NCBI GenBank assembly: GCA_021163705.1 | Contig: JAGGTO010000020.1 | Span: 1 to 5,805 of the forward strand | Length of the DNA: 5,805 nucleotides | Origin: Thermoplasmata archaeon | GTDB lineage: Archaea > Thermoplasmatota > Thermoplasmata > Thermoplasmatales > Aciduliprofundaceae | Reading direction: 5' to 3' | Shown here: positions 1 through 4,604 of the stretch, in pieces | How positions within the stretch are numbered: the stretch's first letter is position 1 | How the letters are laid out: each line of letters starts with the position of its first letter | Position numbers and translations under genes: made by a program | Notes under the pieces: generated by a model | What the model saw: the letters and a program-made list of their open reading frames with translations, nothing else | Database searches by the model: none | Told to the model about the DNA's origin: nothing

Positions 1-117
1 TAGCTTAGCATGGTTGGAGCACCCGGCTGATAAAAGCCCCTTTAAAAAAGCGGCTTTACCCGTAAAATGGGGCTTGCAGAGACCGGGAGGTCGCCGGTTC
101 AAATCCGGTCGGCCCCA
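1..117 (+). tRNA. tRNA-Ile(GAT), 5' end outside window, interrupted by an intron
   Basis: The window begins at tRNA position 8 (T8 A9); the first seven acceptor bases, predicted as GGGGCCG, lie outside. The D arm is GCTT/GAGC. The anticodon stem is CCCGG (22-26) with CCGGG (83-87). The spliced loop is C-T-GAT-A-A with anticodon GAT at 29-31. The T arm is GCCGG-TTCAAAT-CCGGT (93-109), the 3' acceptor strand is CGGCCCC (110-116) and the discriminator is A117. The anticodon loop closes only if 33-81 are removed, which is the standard archaeal 37/38 intron site. CCA is not encoded. The product decodes AUC/AUU in translation. Copy A of an intergenic repeat starts directly downstream. Confidence 0.93.
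33..81 (+). other. tRNA-Ile intron (49 nt) with bulge-helix-bulge splice sites
   Basis: The predicted precursor folds into the motif cut by archaeal splicing endonuclease. The anticodon stem 22-26/83-87 is followed by a short central helix of C27 T28 G29 (A30) with (G76) C77 A78 G79. Three-base bulges T31 A32^A33 and A80 G81^A82 flank it, and the intron helix A34-C40/G69-T75 (AAGCCCC/GGGGCTT) closes it. Both cuts fall between bulge bases 2 and 3, as is canonical. The fourth central pair is a non-Watson-Crick A-G. The first 28 bases (33-60) are identical to bases 2-29 of the tRNA-Asp intron at 4337-4386. Confidence 0.88.
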
Positions 118-120
118 CTA

Positions 121-240
121 CGAAGGGCTTCGCCCCCTTTCTAAACCCCAAAGCCCTTTTAAAAAGGGCTTTGGGGGTTCGGAGGGGGTGATAAGGCGGG
201 GAAGGCGCCCTTATTTTCTTTCTAAGAAAGGGGCTTAGTG
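121..240. repeat. Palindromic intergenic repeat, copy A, between tRNA-Ile and tRNA-Gly
   Basis: This is a string of hairpins filling the whole gap between two convergent tRNA genes. CGAAG-GG-CTTCG lies at 121-132. A perfect 15-bp inverted repeat with a one-base centre lies at 146-176 (CCCCAAAGCCCTTTT and its complement), extended outward by CCCCCT 133-138 with AGGGGG 183-188. A GC-rich hairpin with a one-base bulge lies at 192-214, and CTTTC-TAA-GAAAG at about 219-230. Positions 157-240 match copy B (3491-3577) at roughly 90 percent, including 40 identical consecutive bases (197-236 and 3533-3572). The right edge abuts the 3' end of tRNA-Gly. No coding frame looks real. It could be a MITE-like element, a REP-like repeat or a structured RNA. 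Confidence 0.8.
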
Positions 241-310
241 CGGGTGCCGGGATTCGAACCCGGGTCAGAGGCTTGGGAAGCCCCCGTCCTAACCACTAGA
301 CTACACCCGC
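239..310 (-). tRNA. tRNA-Gly(CCC)
   Basis: Read on the minus strand, this is a complete 72-nt intronless tRNA. The acceptor is GCGGGTG/CACCCGC with discriminator A. The D arm is GTCT/GGAC with conserved A14, G18 G19 and A21. The anticodon arm is GGGGC-TT-CCC-AA-GCCTC and the T arm CCGGG-TTCGAAT-CCCGG. Anticodon CCC reads GGG codons. CCA is not encoded. Its 3' end runs directly into repeat copy A, so the primary transcript must terminate in, or be processed out of, that palindromic sequence. Confidence 0.97.
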
Positions 311-334
311 TCTCACAGGATTATAATAATTTGG

Positions 335-343
335 GATATTAAG
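335..343 (-). promoter_or_regulatory. Candidate box A for tRNA-Gly
   Basis: The minus strand reads CTTAATATC, centred about 28 bases upstream of the mature 5' end at 310. That is the spacing expected for an archaeal TATA box and a start just ahead of the tRNA. A second AT-rich run (320-330) is too close to serve this gene. Confidence 0.4.
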
Positions 344-350
344 TTAACGC

Positions 351-360
351 ATTTAAATTT
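351..360 (+). promoter_or_regulatory. Candidate TATA box for the MFS transporter
   Basis: ATTTAAATTT is a good archaeal box A. It predicts a transcript start near 378-382, which would exclude the TTG at 359 and the TTG at 371 and favour translation from the GTG at 413. The core is palindromic, so it could also act leftwards. Confidence 0.4.
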
Positions 361-412
361 GGTTCAAAATTTGCATAAAAAAACAATTAAATATCTTTTC
401 TATACCCCCTCA

Positions 413-1552
413 GTGAAAAAGAGATTATATCTGCTGCAGGTAATAAGCTATACCGCCGTAATGCTTTCCATAAGCTACACCCCAAGGATAGCAGAGCAGC
501 TCCATGCCACTATATTTGAAATTTCCCTTCTCTTCTCATTTTACAATCTGGCCTATTTCCTCTCCTCTATAATTTTTGGCAGGCTGGCAGATATTAAGGG
601 AAGAAGAATTTTCATAATTTCCGGGTTTTTATTTTCATCCATAGCTTTCCTTCTCCAGTATTTTTACCGGGATTATTATTCCCTATTACTACTGAGAGTA
701 CTTGCCGGATTCGCAGCAGGGATATTCCCAGCAGCTATTGTATCTCTTGCCCATGATATTGAGATGAAGATGGGAAAACTATCGGCCTTTGGAGCTCTAG
801 GATGGGCCATAGGCTCCTATCTTGCAGGAGTTTTATCACTCTTCTATCCCTTCAAGATGACATATGTCTTCTCCTCCATAGTTTTCTTTATTGCGTTTGC
901 AGTCTCTTTAACTCTTCCTGAAAGCCATGTGAGATTGCAAAGCATACCTCTCTTTCCAATAAAGATAATTAAAAGAAACTGGGCTCTTTATGCTTCCTAT
1001 ATTCTTCGACATTCTGCAGCCACCATGATCTGGGCCTACTGGCCTATTTTTGTAAAATCCATCGGCGGCAACTCCTTCTGGCAGGCAGCAACCATGGGGA
1101 TAAACTCCACAGTACAGTTTTTTCTAATGTACTTTTATATGGATATTCGAAGATATACACCCCTAGTAATCATAGGTCTGGGACTATCATCCTTGACATT
1201 TCTGGGCTACGCTTTCACGAGAAACATATGGATGCTCATACCTATGCAGGCGCTTCTGGCAGCCTCCTGGTCCTTTTTGTATGTTGGCTCTTTGCGATAT
1301 CTCACAGATAGAAATCCTGAGAAAGCTACGGCTACAGGATTGCTAAATTCATCCATCGGAATATCTGCCTTTTTAGGACCTATCATTGGAGGAGCATATC
1401 TCTATGAAATAAAGGCATCCAGTGGCATCTTCCTCTCATACTTTGGACTCTACAGATCTCTTATGATTCTCTCCTTCATTCTCTCTTTTGTGGGCTTTAT
1501 ACTATTTTTCGCAACCCATAGAAGAGAGATATTGCTCAGAGGACAAATTTGA
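413..1552 (+). CDS. Major facilitator superfamily (MFS) transporter
   Basis: This is a polytopic inner-membrane protein of about 379 residues (397 if begun at the TTG at 359), the usual MFS length of about 12 helices. The loop between helices 2 and 3 carries the MFS signature GRLADIKGRR (residues 56-65 from the GTG start). The charged-glycine pattern RNPEKATATGLLNSS leads into the helix 10-11 region, and an LPESH segment ends the N-terminal half. The substrate cannot be read from the sequence; sugar or drug/efflux-like members of MFS_1 are both possible. I chose the GTG at 413 because it places a short basic stretch (KKR) right before helix 1 and lies downstream of the predicted transcript start, but no Shine-Dalgarno is visible. 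The 3' end overlaps the convergent SDR gene by 17 bases. Confidence 0.9.
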   Translation: MKKRLYLLQVISYTAVMLSISYTPRIAEQLHATIFEISLLFSFYNLAYFLSSIIFGRLADIKGRRIFIISGFLFSSIAFLLQYFYRDYYSLLLLRVLAGFAAGIFPAAIVSLAHDIEMKMGKLSAFGALGWAIGSYLAGVLSLFYPFKMTYVFSSIVFFIAFAVSLTLPESHVRLQSIPLFPIKIIKRNWALYASYILRHSAATMIWAYWPIFVKSIGGNSFWQAATMGINSTVQFFLMYFYMDIRRYTPLVIIGLGLSSLTFLGYAFTRNIWMLIPMQALLAASWSFLYVGSLRYLTDRNPEKATATGLLNSSIGISAFLGPIIGGAYLYEIKASSGIFLSYFGLYRSLMILSFILSFVGFILFFATHRREILLRGQI

Positions 1553-2339
1553 TAGCCCCACCATCAATTTGAATTGTGGTTCCTGTGATAAAACCAGCCT
1601 TCTCAGAGGCAAGGAATGCTGCAAGCTCTGCAACCTCTTCTGGCTCACCAAATCTGCCTGCAGGAACCTCTTTAATCCACTCCTCCAAGGCCTCTTCATA
1701 GGTAATTCCCTTGGCACTTGCCTGGGCCCAGGATAGTTCCTTTATTCTCTCCGTGTAAATAGGTCCAGGTGCTATATTGTTTATAGTAATTCCATATTTC
1801 GCCCACTGGAGAGCCAGCGTCTTGGCAAGACCTACAACGGCAAGTCTTATGGAATTGGAGAGCAGGAGATTATCTATAGGCTGCTTTACGCTCATTGATG
1901 TGATGTTTATTATTCTTCCATATCCCTGCTTTTTCATGACAGGAGCGACAAGACGTATGAATCTCACAACGCTCATGAATGTGAGGTTGAAAGCTTCCAT
2001 CCAGGTATCATCATCGATCTCTTCAAAGTACCCTGCAGGAGGCCCGCCTGCATTGTTCAAAAGGATATGTACCGTGCCAAATTCTTGCAGGGTTTCATTC
2101 ACAACTCTCTCAATATCCTCTTTCTTTTTAACATCTCCTGGTATTCCAATGATCCTCTTGGTTGCACTCTTATCTCCCTTTTCCACTAGAGACGCGGTTA
2201 TCTCCCTCATCGCTTCAAGCAATCTCTCCTCATTTCTGGACATCATCACTACCTTGGCTCCTCTTTCGGCAAATTTTTTGGCTATGGCCTTGCCCATACC
2301 TCTACTCGCACCACATACAATAGCCACTTTATCTTTCAT
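1536..2339 (-). CDS. SDR-family oxidoreductase-like protein with an altered catalytic site
   Basis: This is a 267-residue Rossmann-fold protein, full length for classical SDRs. Visible landmarks are the glycine-rich nucleotide motif CGASRGMG (9-16), NNAG (95-98), the structural Asn in FNLT (N118), Ser148 in NITSMS, PG (191-192) and the C-terminal FITGTTIQIDGG. The catalytic YxxxK is replaced by S161-N-S-I-R165, while the following AVVGLAKTLA stretch aligns normally. From memory this matches a beta-ketoacyl-reductase-like SDR subgroup with a non-standard tetrad (CDD cd05344), so reductase activity should not be assumed. The ATG at 2339 is preferred over the GTG at 2348: AAGGAGGT (2358-2351) sits 11 bases before the ATG but only 2 before the GTG. 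The gene overlaps the upstream PHP gene by 11 bases and is probably translationally coupled to it. Confidence 0.93.
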   Translation of the reverse strand: MKDKVAIVCGASRGMGKAIAKKFAERGAKVVMMSRNEERLLEAMREITASLVEKGDKSATKRIIGIPGDVKKKEDIERVVNETLQEFGTVHILLNNAGGPPAGYFEEIDDDTWMEAFNLTFMSVVRFIRLVAPVMKKQGYGRIINITSMSVKQPIDNLLLSNSIRLAVVGLAKTLALQWAKYGITINNIAPGPIYTERIKELSWAQASAKGITYEEALEEWIKEVPAGRFGEPEEVAELAAFLASEKAGFITGTTIQIDGGAIKFVL

Positions 2340-3030
2340 ATCTCTCACCTACCTCCTTCAAAAATAGTTTTAGATTTTTCTCAAGATGCATTTCCTGTAT
2401 GAATGAGAGTGCATCTTCCACATCATCCAAGAGCTCTAAATTTTCATGCATATCACTTCCTATGGAGATGGGAATATTATACTCCTCCACTCTCTCAAAT
2501 ATGGGAGTAGCAAGGCGATAGTAAAACTCTCCTAATTTGGTGTAATTTAAATTGGTATTGAGCTCTATTCCTATGTTATCAGCCTCCAAAACTCTAAGAA
2601 AAGCCTCTATGTCTGTGGCTCCAAAGTTTCTGCTTAAATCATTGTGAGCGAGAATCACGGGAGGCTTGATCCTTTTTCTCAGATCCAGAAGCATCCAGAG
2701 AGGATATCCATCCCAAAGAGAATCCTGAACATATTCAAAAAGAACAAAATCAAAATCCTCAAAATCTGGTAGCTCATCTATATTTGTGCGAGGTGAGAAA
2801 TCCACCTCAATTCCCGCGTAAATCTCAATCTCTCCATATTTCTTTCTAAGTGCTTTTATATCCTCAAGATACATCTTCAGATATTTCTTGGATATGGAGC
2901 TCACTTTTGTGGTTTGATAATGATCCGCAAACCCTATCTTTTCCATCTTCTTCTTTATAGCCTCTCGAACAATTATCTCAGGAGTATATAGCCCATCGCT
3001 CCAAGTACTATGAATATGAAAGTTCATCAT
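2329..3030 (-). CDS. PHP-domain metal-dependent hydrolase/phosphoesterase
   Basis: This 233-residue single-domain PHP protein has all expected metal-ligand motifs in order: HIHSTWSDG (5-13), ADH (35-37), AGIEVDF (72-78), ILAH (126-129) and GSDMH (191-195). These residues bind a two- or three-metal cluster and support phosphoester hydrolysis in the family, which includes histidinol phosphatase (HisK type) and stand-alone PHP phosphoesterases. Length fits, but no histidine-pathway gene is near, so the substrate is unknown. It is predicted cytoplasmic. A box A (TTTTTAAAAA, 3051-3060) centred about 25 bases before the ATG predicts a leaderless transcript. The SDR gene follows with an 11-base overlap, suggesting a shared function or at least shared expression. 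A second ATG lies one codon in (3027). Confidence 0.92.
   Translation of the reverse strand: MMNFHIHSTWSDGLYTPEIIVREAIKKKMEKIGFADHYQTTKVSSISKKYLKMYLEDIKALRKKYGEIEIYAGIEVDFSPRTNIDELPDFEDFDFVLFEYVQDSLWDGYPLWMLLDLRKRIKPPVILAHNDLSRNFGATDIEAFLRVLEADNIGIELNTNLNYTKLGEFYYRLATPIFERVEEYNIPISIGSDMHENLELLDDVEDALSFIQEMHLEKNLKLFLKEVGERYER
2351..2358 (-). promoter_or_regulatory. Strong Shine-Dalgarno for the SDR gene
   Basis: The minus strand reads AAGGAGGT inside the end of the PHP gene. It decides the SDR start (ATG at 2339) and supports reinitiation within a PHP-SDR operon. Confidence 0.75.
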
Positions 3031-3050
3031 TGATTGAGATATTGTGTATC

Positions 3051-3060
3051 TTTTTAAAAA
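3051..3060 (-). promoter_or_regulatory. TATA box for the PHP-SDR operon (leaderless)
   Basis: TTTTTAAAAA is centred 25 bases upstream of the PHP start codon at 3030. This spacing places the transcription start at or next to the ATG, the leaderless arrangement common in archaea. It also lies just beyond the stop codon of the upstream short ORF (3063), so the two are probably separate units. Confidence 0.65.
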
Positions 3061-3062
3061 GC

Positions 3063-3239
3063 TTATGCTCTCCTTTTTCTGAGATATCTCACTAAAAGAT
3101 ACGGTAAGAGAACCATTATGGCAAGCAATAGAATCCCTATGAGTATATAGACTAGAAGTATCAGACCTTCTCTAATATTCCATAGGGAATACTCCAAAAC
3201 CCTTCGTGTGATACCAGCAATCTCAAAGTGTGCTACCAT
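3063..3239 (-). CDS. Small membrane protein or C-terminal remnant (possibly DUF4349-like)
   Basis: This is an open frame of 58 residues from the ATG at 3239; the frame stays open back to 3464, but the more upstream residues do not resemble a protein family. The last 41 residues form one clear transmembrane helix after SLWNIREG, with LLPYLLV and a basic tail RYLRKRRA. The W...G...LL..LLP..L...RR layout resembles, from memory, the C-terminal membrane anchor of DUF4349 proteins, whose extracytoplasmic N-terminal domain is absent here. It may therefore be the broken 3' end of a longer gene, cut near repeat copy B. No promoter or Shine-Dalgarno is visible. It could also be a genuine small membrane protein. 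The family link is weak. Confidence 0.4.
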   Translation of the reverse strand: MVAHFEIAGITRRVLEYSLWNIREGLILLVYILIGILLLAIMVLLPYLLVRYLRKRRA

Positions 3240-3464
3240 ATACCTTGTGCATGTTTCAATAGTATGTAAATCTATGCCACTAACATATGTGATGATTTTT
3301 CTCTTCCAAACAGGCTTGAAAAATAATATTTCCCAAGATTTTGTTCCTTCTCTAAAGAGACTTGAATGGATCGACGAAAAATCCAAAAACTTGTGTTTTG
3401 TGGATGAAACTGAAAATAATTTTTCCTTCTTTGGGGGTAAATGAGTATCACAGGATGTGACCAA

Positions 3465-3577
3465 GCCTCGCAGAGCGAGGCTCTGGCCCCTTTTCTAAAG
3501 GGACTTTGGGGATTCGGAGGGGTTAATAAGGGCGGGGAAGGCGCCCTTATTTTCTTTCTAAGAAAGGGGCTTTAGTG
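3465..3577. repeat. Palindromic intergenic repeat, copy B, beside tRNA-Ala
   Basis: This is the second copy of the element at 121-240, in the same orientation. It starts with a perfect hairpin, GCCTCGC-AGA-GCGAGGC (3465-3481), that differs from the start of copy A. CCCTTT-TCT-AAAGGG follows (about 3488-3502). The conserved part includes a perfect 10-bp stem, AATAAGGGCG (3525-3534) with CGCCCTTATT (3542-3551), around the loop GGGAAGG, and then CTTTC-TAA-GAAAG. Copy A lacks one G in the 10-bp stem, so its stem has a bulge. Both copies lie downstream of a minus-strand tRNA gene: directly abutting in A, about 60 bases away in B. The rest of the gene-poor stretch 3240-3637 shows only short hairpins. 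Confidence 0.8.
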
Positions 3578-3591
3578 AACCCGTGAGAGGA

Positions 3592-3609
3592 GCAAAAACT
3601 TGTTTTTGC
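3592..3609 (-). terminator. Possible tRNA-Ala terminator hairpin with T run
   Basis: GCAAAAAC-TT-GTTTTTGC is a perfect 8-bp inverted repeat. Downstream of tRNA-Ala on the minus strand it supplies a five-T run, the kind of signal that stops archaeal RNA polymerase. It is nested between GGGCTTTAGT (3567-3576) and ACTAAGCCC (3611-3619), which can pair loosely around it. Confidence 0.4.
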
Positions 3610-3616
3610 AACTAAG

Positions 3617-3646
3617 CCCGGGACATTCCAAGAGGAATGGACCGGG
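3617..3646. repeat. Inverted repeat containing the tRNA-Ala 3' end
   Basis: Arms 3617-3629 and 3634-3646 pair at 11 of 13 positions around a 4-base loop (AAGA). The right arm is the discriminator and 3' acceptor strand of tRNA-Ala, so the downstream flank mimics an inverted copy of the tRNA end. Confidence 0.6.
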
Positions 3647-3711
3647 CGGGATTTGAACCCGCGACCTCCACATTGCGAATGTGGCGATCTTCCGGGCTGA
3701 TCTACCGGCCC
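3638..3711 (-). tRNA. tRNA-Ala(CGC)
   Basis: This is a complete 74-nt intronless tRNA on the minus strand. The acceptor is GGGCCGG/CCGGTCC with discriminator A. It contains the G3-U70 wobble pair that is the identity mark for alanyl-tRNA synthetase. The D arm is GATC/GATC with G18 G19, the anticodon arm CCACA-TT-CGC-AA-TGTGG, and the T arm GCGGG-TTCAAAT-CCCGC. Anticodon CGC reads GCG codons. CCA is not encoded. Repeat copy B lies downstream of its 3' end. Confidence 0.97.
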
Positions 3712-3733
3712 TCGTTGTGGCAAATTCGGAGAG

Positions 3734-3745
3734 ATTATAAAAATC
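3734..3745 (-). promoter_or_regulatory. Box A for tRNA-Ala
   Basis: The minus strand reads GATTTTTATAAT, centred about 28 bases ahead of the tRNA 5' end at 3711. The reverse reading TTATAAAAAT could also serve the plus-strand gene at 3796, giving a divergent shared promoter with a leader of about 30 bases. Confidence 0.55.
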
Positions 3746-3795
3746 TTGCGTCCTTTTTGACTTTCAATTTTTGATCTTCGAAAAACGGATATTCT

Positions 3796-4251
3796 ATGAG
3801 CTCTATATCTTTATTCATGCATAAGATAATTACAATTCTCGGACTTGTCATTGTGATCTTAGGAATAATTTTACTTGCAATTTTTCCTAGTATTTTTTAT
3901 AAATCAGCCAAGGAGGTAAATATAGAGAACTACAGAGATGGTGAAAAGATCAGCGTATATGGAGTTATTACAGACATAGCCTATCTTAAGATATTTAATA
4001 TCACTCAGATTACACTGGATGGCTCCCTCAAAGTTTATGCTCCTGGAAAAATTACCTCCTGGCACGAAGGCGATGAGGTATATGTTGAAATAGAGAAAAA
4101 TGTAACTTTGAAAATAGGAAACAATGAATTAGCTATCTGGGTAACATCCCCCTCAAATATTCATTCCGTAAGTGAAATAAGGAATTATCTATACACAATC
4201 ATCATCTCAGGAGTCATCGTGGGGTTGATCGGTGTCCTGGTAAGAAAATGA
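3796..4251 (+). CDS. Two-helix membrane protein with a possible OB-like domain
   Basis: This is a 151-residue protein of unknown function. Helix 1 spans about residues 10-30 and helix 2 about 132-148, with a beta-rich domain of about 100 residues between them. That domain reads like an OB fold: YRDGEKISVYGVITDI, then ITLDGSLKVYAPG, then WHEGDEVYVEIEKNV. The strand pattern and the G-(D/E)-x-V turns recall tRNA-anti-type OB domains, and membrane-anchored OB proteins of the NfeD kind share the general plan. The fold call is by pattern only. Either ATG (3796 or 3817) could be the start; the second gives a tighter N-terminus before helix 1. No Shine-Dalgarno is visible. The gene stands alone between tRNA-Ala and tRNA-Asp. 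Confidence 0.8.
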   Translation: MSSISLFMHKIITILGLVIVILGIILLAIFPSIFYKSAKEVNIENYRDGEKISVYGVITDIAYLKIFNITQITLDGSLKVYAPGKITSWHEGDEVYVEIEKNVTLKIGNNELAIWVTSPSNIHSVSEIRNYLYTIIISGVIVGLIGVLVRK

Positions 4252-4265
4252 GTGTTTTCAAAAAT

Positions 4266-4275
4266 CTTTAAATAT
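4266..4275 (+). promoter_or_regulatory. Box A for tRNA-Asp
   Basis: CTTTAAATAT is centred about 28 bases before the tRNA 5' end at 4299, the standard archaeal promoter spacing. Confidence 0.65.
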
Positions 4276-4298
4276 TCCTTTTCATTTTGCCTTTTGCT

Positions 4299-4421
4299 GC
4301 CCCGGTAGTGTAGCGGCCTATCATGCGGGCCTGTCGAAAAGCCCCTTTAAAAAAGCGGCTTTACCTGGAAAGGGGTCTTTGCAGTGAGCCCGCGACCCGG
4401 GTTCAAATCCCGGCCGGGGCG
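4299..4421 (+). tRNA. tRNA-Asp(GTC), interrupted by an intron
   Basis: The acceptor is GCCCCGG (4299-4305) with CCGGGGC (4414-4420) and discriminator G4421. The D arm has A14 G15, G18 G19, A21 and the G10-U25 pair also seen in bacterial tRNA-Asp. The anticodon stem is CGGGC (4326-4330) with GCCCG (4388-4392), and the anticodon GTC lies at 4333-4335. The T arm is CCGGG-TTCAAAT-CCCGG (4397-4413). Splicing out 4337-4386 gives a normal seven-base anticodon loop C-T-GTC-G-A. CCA is not encoded. It decodes GAC/GAU. A small zinc-ribbon-like gene starts 24 bases after the tRNA end and may share its transcript. Confidence 0.95.
4337..4386 (+). other. tRNA-Asp intron (50 nt), homologous to the tRNA-Ile intron
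   Basis: The bulge-helix-bulge motif is textbook. The central helix pairs C4331 T4332 G4333 T4334 with G4381 C4382 A4383 G4384. Bulges C4335 G4336^A4337 and T4385 G4386^A4387 are cut between bases 2 and 3. The intron helix A4338-G4341/C4377-T4380 continues as CCCCTTT/AAAGGGG (4342-4348/4369-4375) past one bulged T. A small apical hairpin AAAG-CGG-CTTT follows. Bases 4338-4365 are identical to 33-60 of the tRNA-Ile intron, and TTGCAG before the 3' splice site is also shared. Confidence 0.92.
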
Positions 4422-4445
4422 CTGGTGTTTAAAACGACTAAAAAG

Positions 4446-4604
4446 ATGCTTAAATGCCCAAAATGCGGTTTTGTGTTTAAAGCACCTCTCATGGACAAGA
4501 AAATCTTCGGCTATGGCTGGACTTTTCCTTACTTAGGGGTAATTGAGTGCCCTAACTACCATTATACAGCTCCTAGAAAAGATTTTGAAATCTCCAATAA
4601 ATGA
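4446..4604 (+). CDS. Small zinc-ribbon-like protein (52 aa)
   Basis: The protein starts MLKCPKCGF and carries a second half-site ECPNYHY near the end, giving possible zinc ligands C4, C7, C35 and H39. The second knuckle is CxxY-H rather than CxxC, so zinc binding would be a C3H type or weak. Between the knuckles is an aromatic, hydrophobic stretch (GYGWTFPYLGV). It may be a nucleic-acid-binding or rubredoxin-like ribbon; no specific family is recognised. The frame is also open upstream through the tRNA, but that part is tRNA sequence. The TTTAAAA at 4428-4434 is too close to the ATG to be a normal promoter, so the gene may be co-transcribed with tRNA-Asp. It ends just before the CRISPR leader. 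Confidence 0.65.
   Translation: MLKCPKCGFVFKAPLMDKKIFGYGWTFPYLGVIECPNYHYTAPRKDFEISNK

Noticed and set aside
14..238. Open plus-strand frame across tRNA-Ile and the repeat
   Set aside because: It is made wholly of tRNA, intron and palindromic sequence and reads as low-complexity basic peptide.
1777..2367. Long plus-strand frame opposite the SDR gene
   Set aside because: It is the antisense shadow of a clear SDR protein and shows no domain of its own.
3208..3444. Plus-strand frame of 78 codons in the gene-poor stretch
   Set aside because: No recognisable motif, promoter or ribosome site; it overlaps the minus-strand membrane frame and cannot be supported as a gene.
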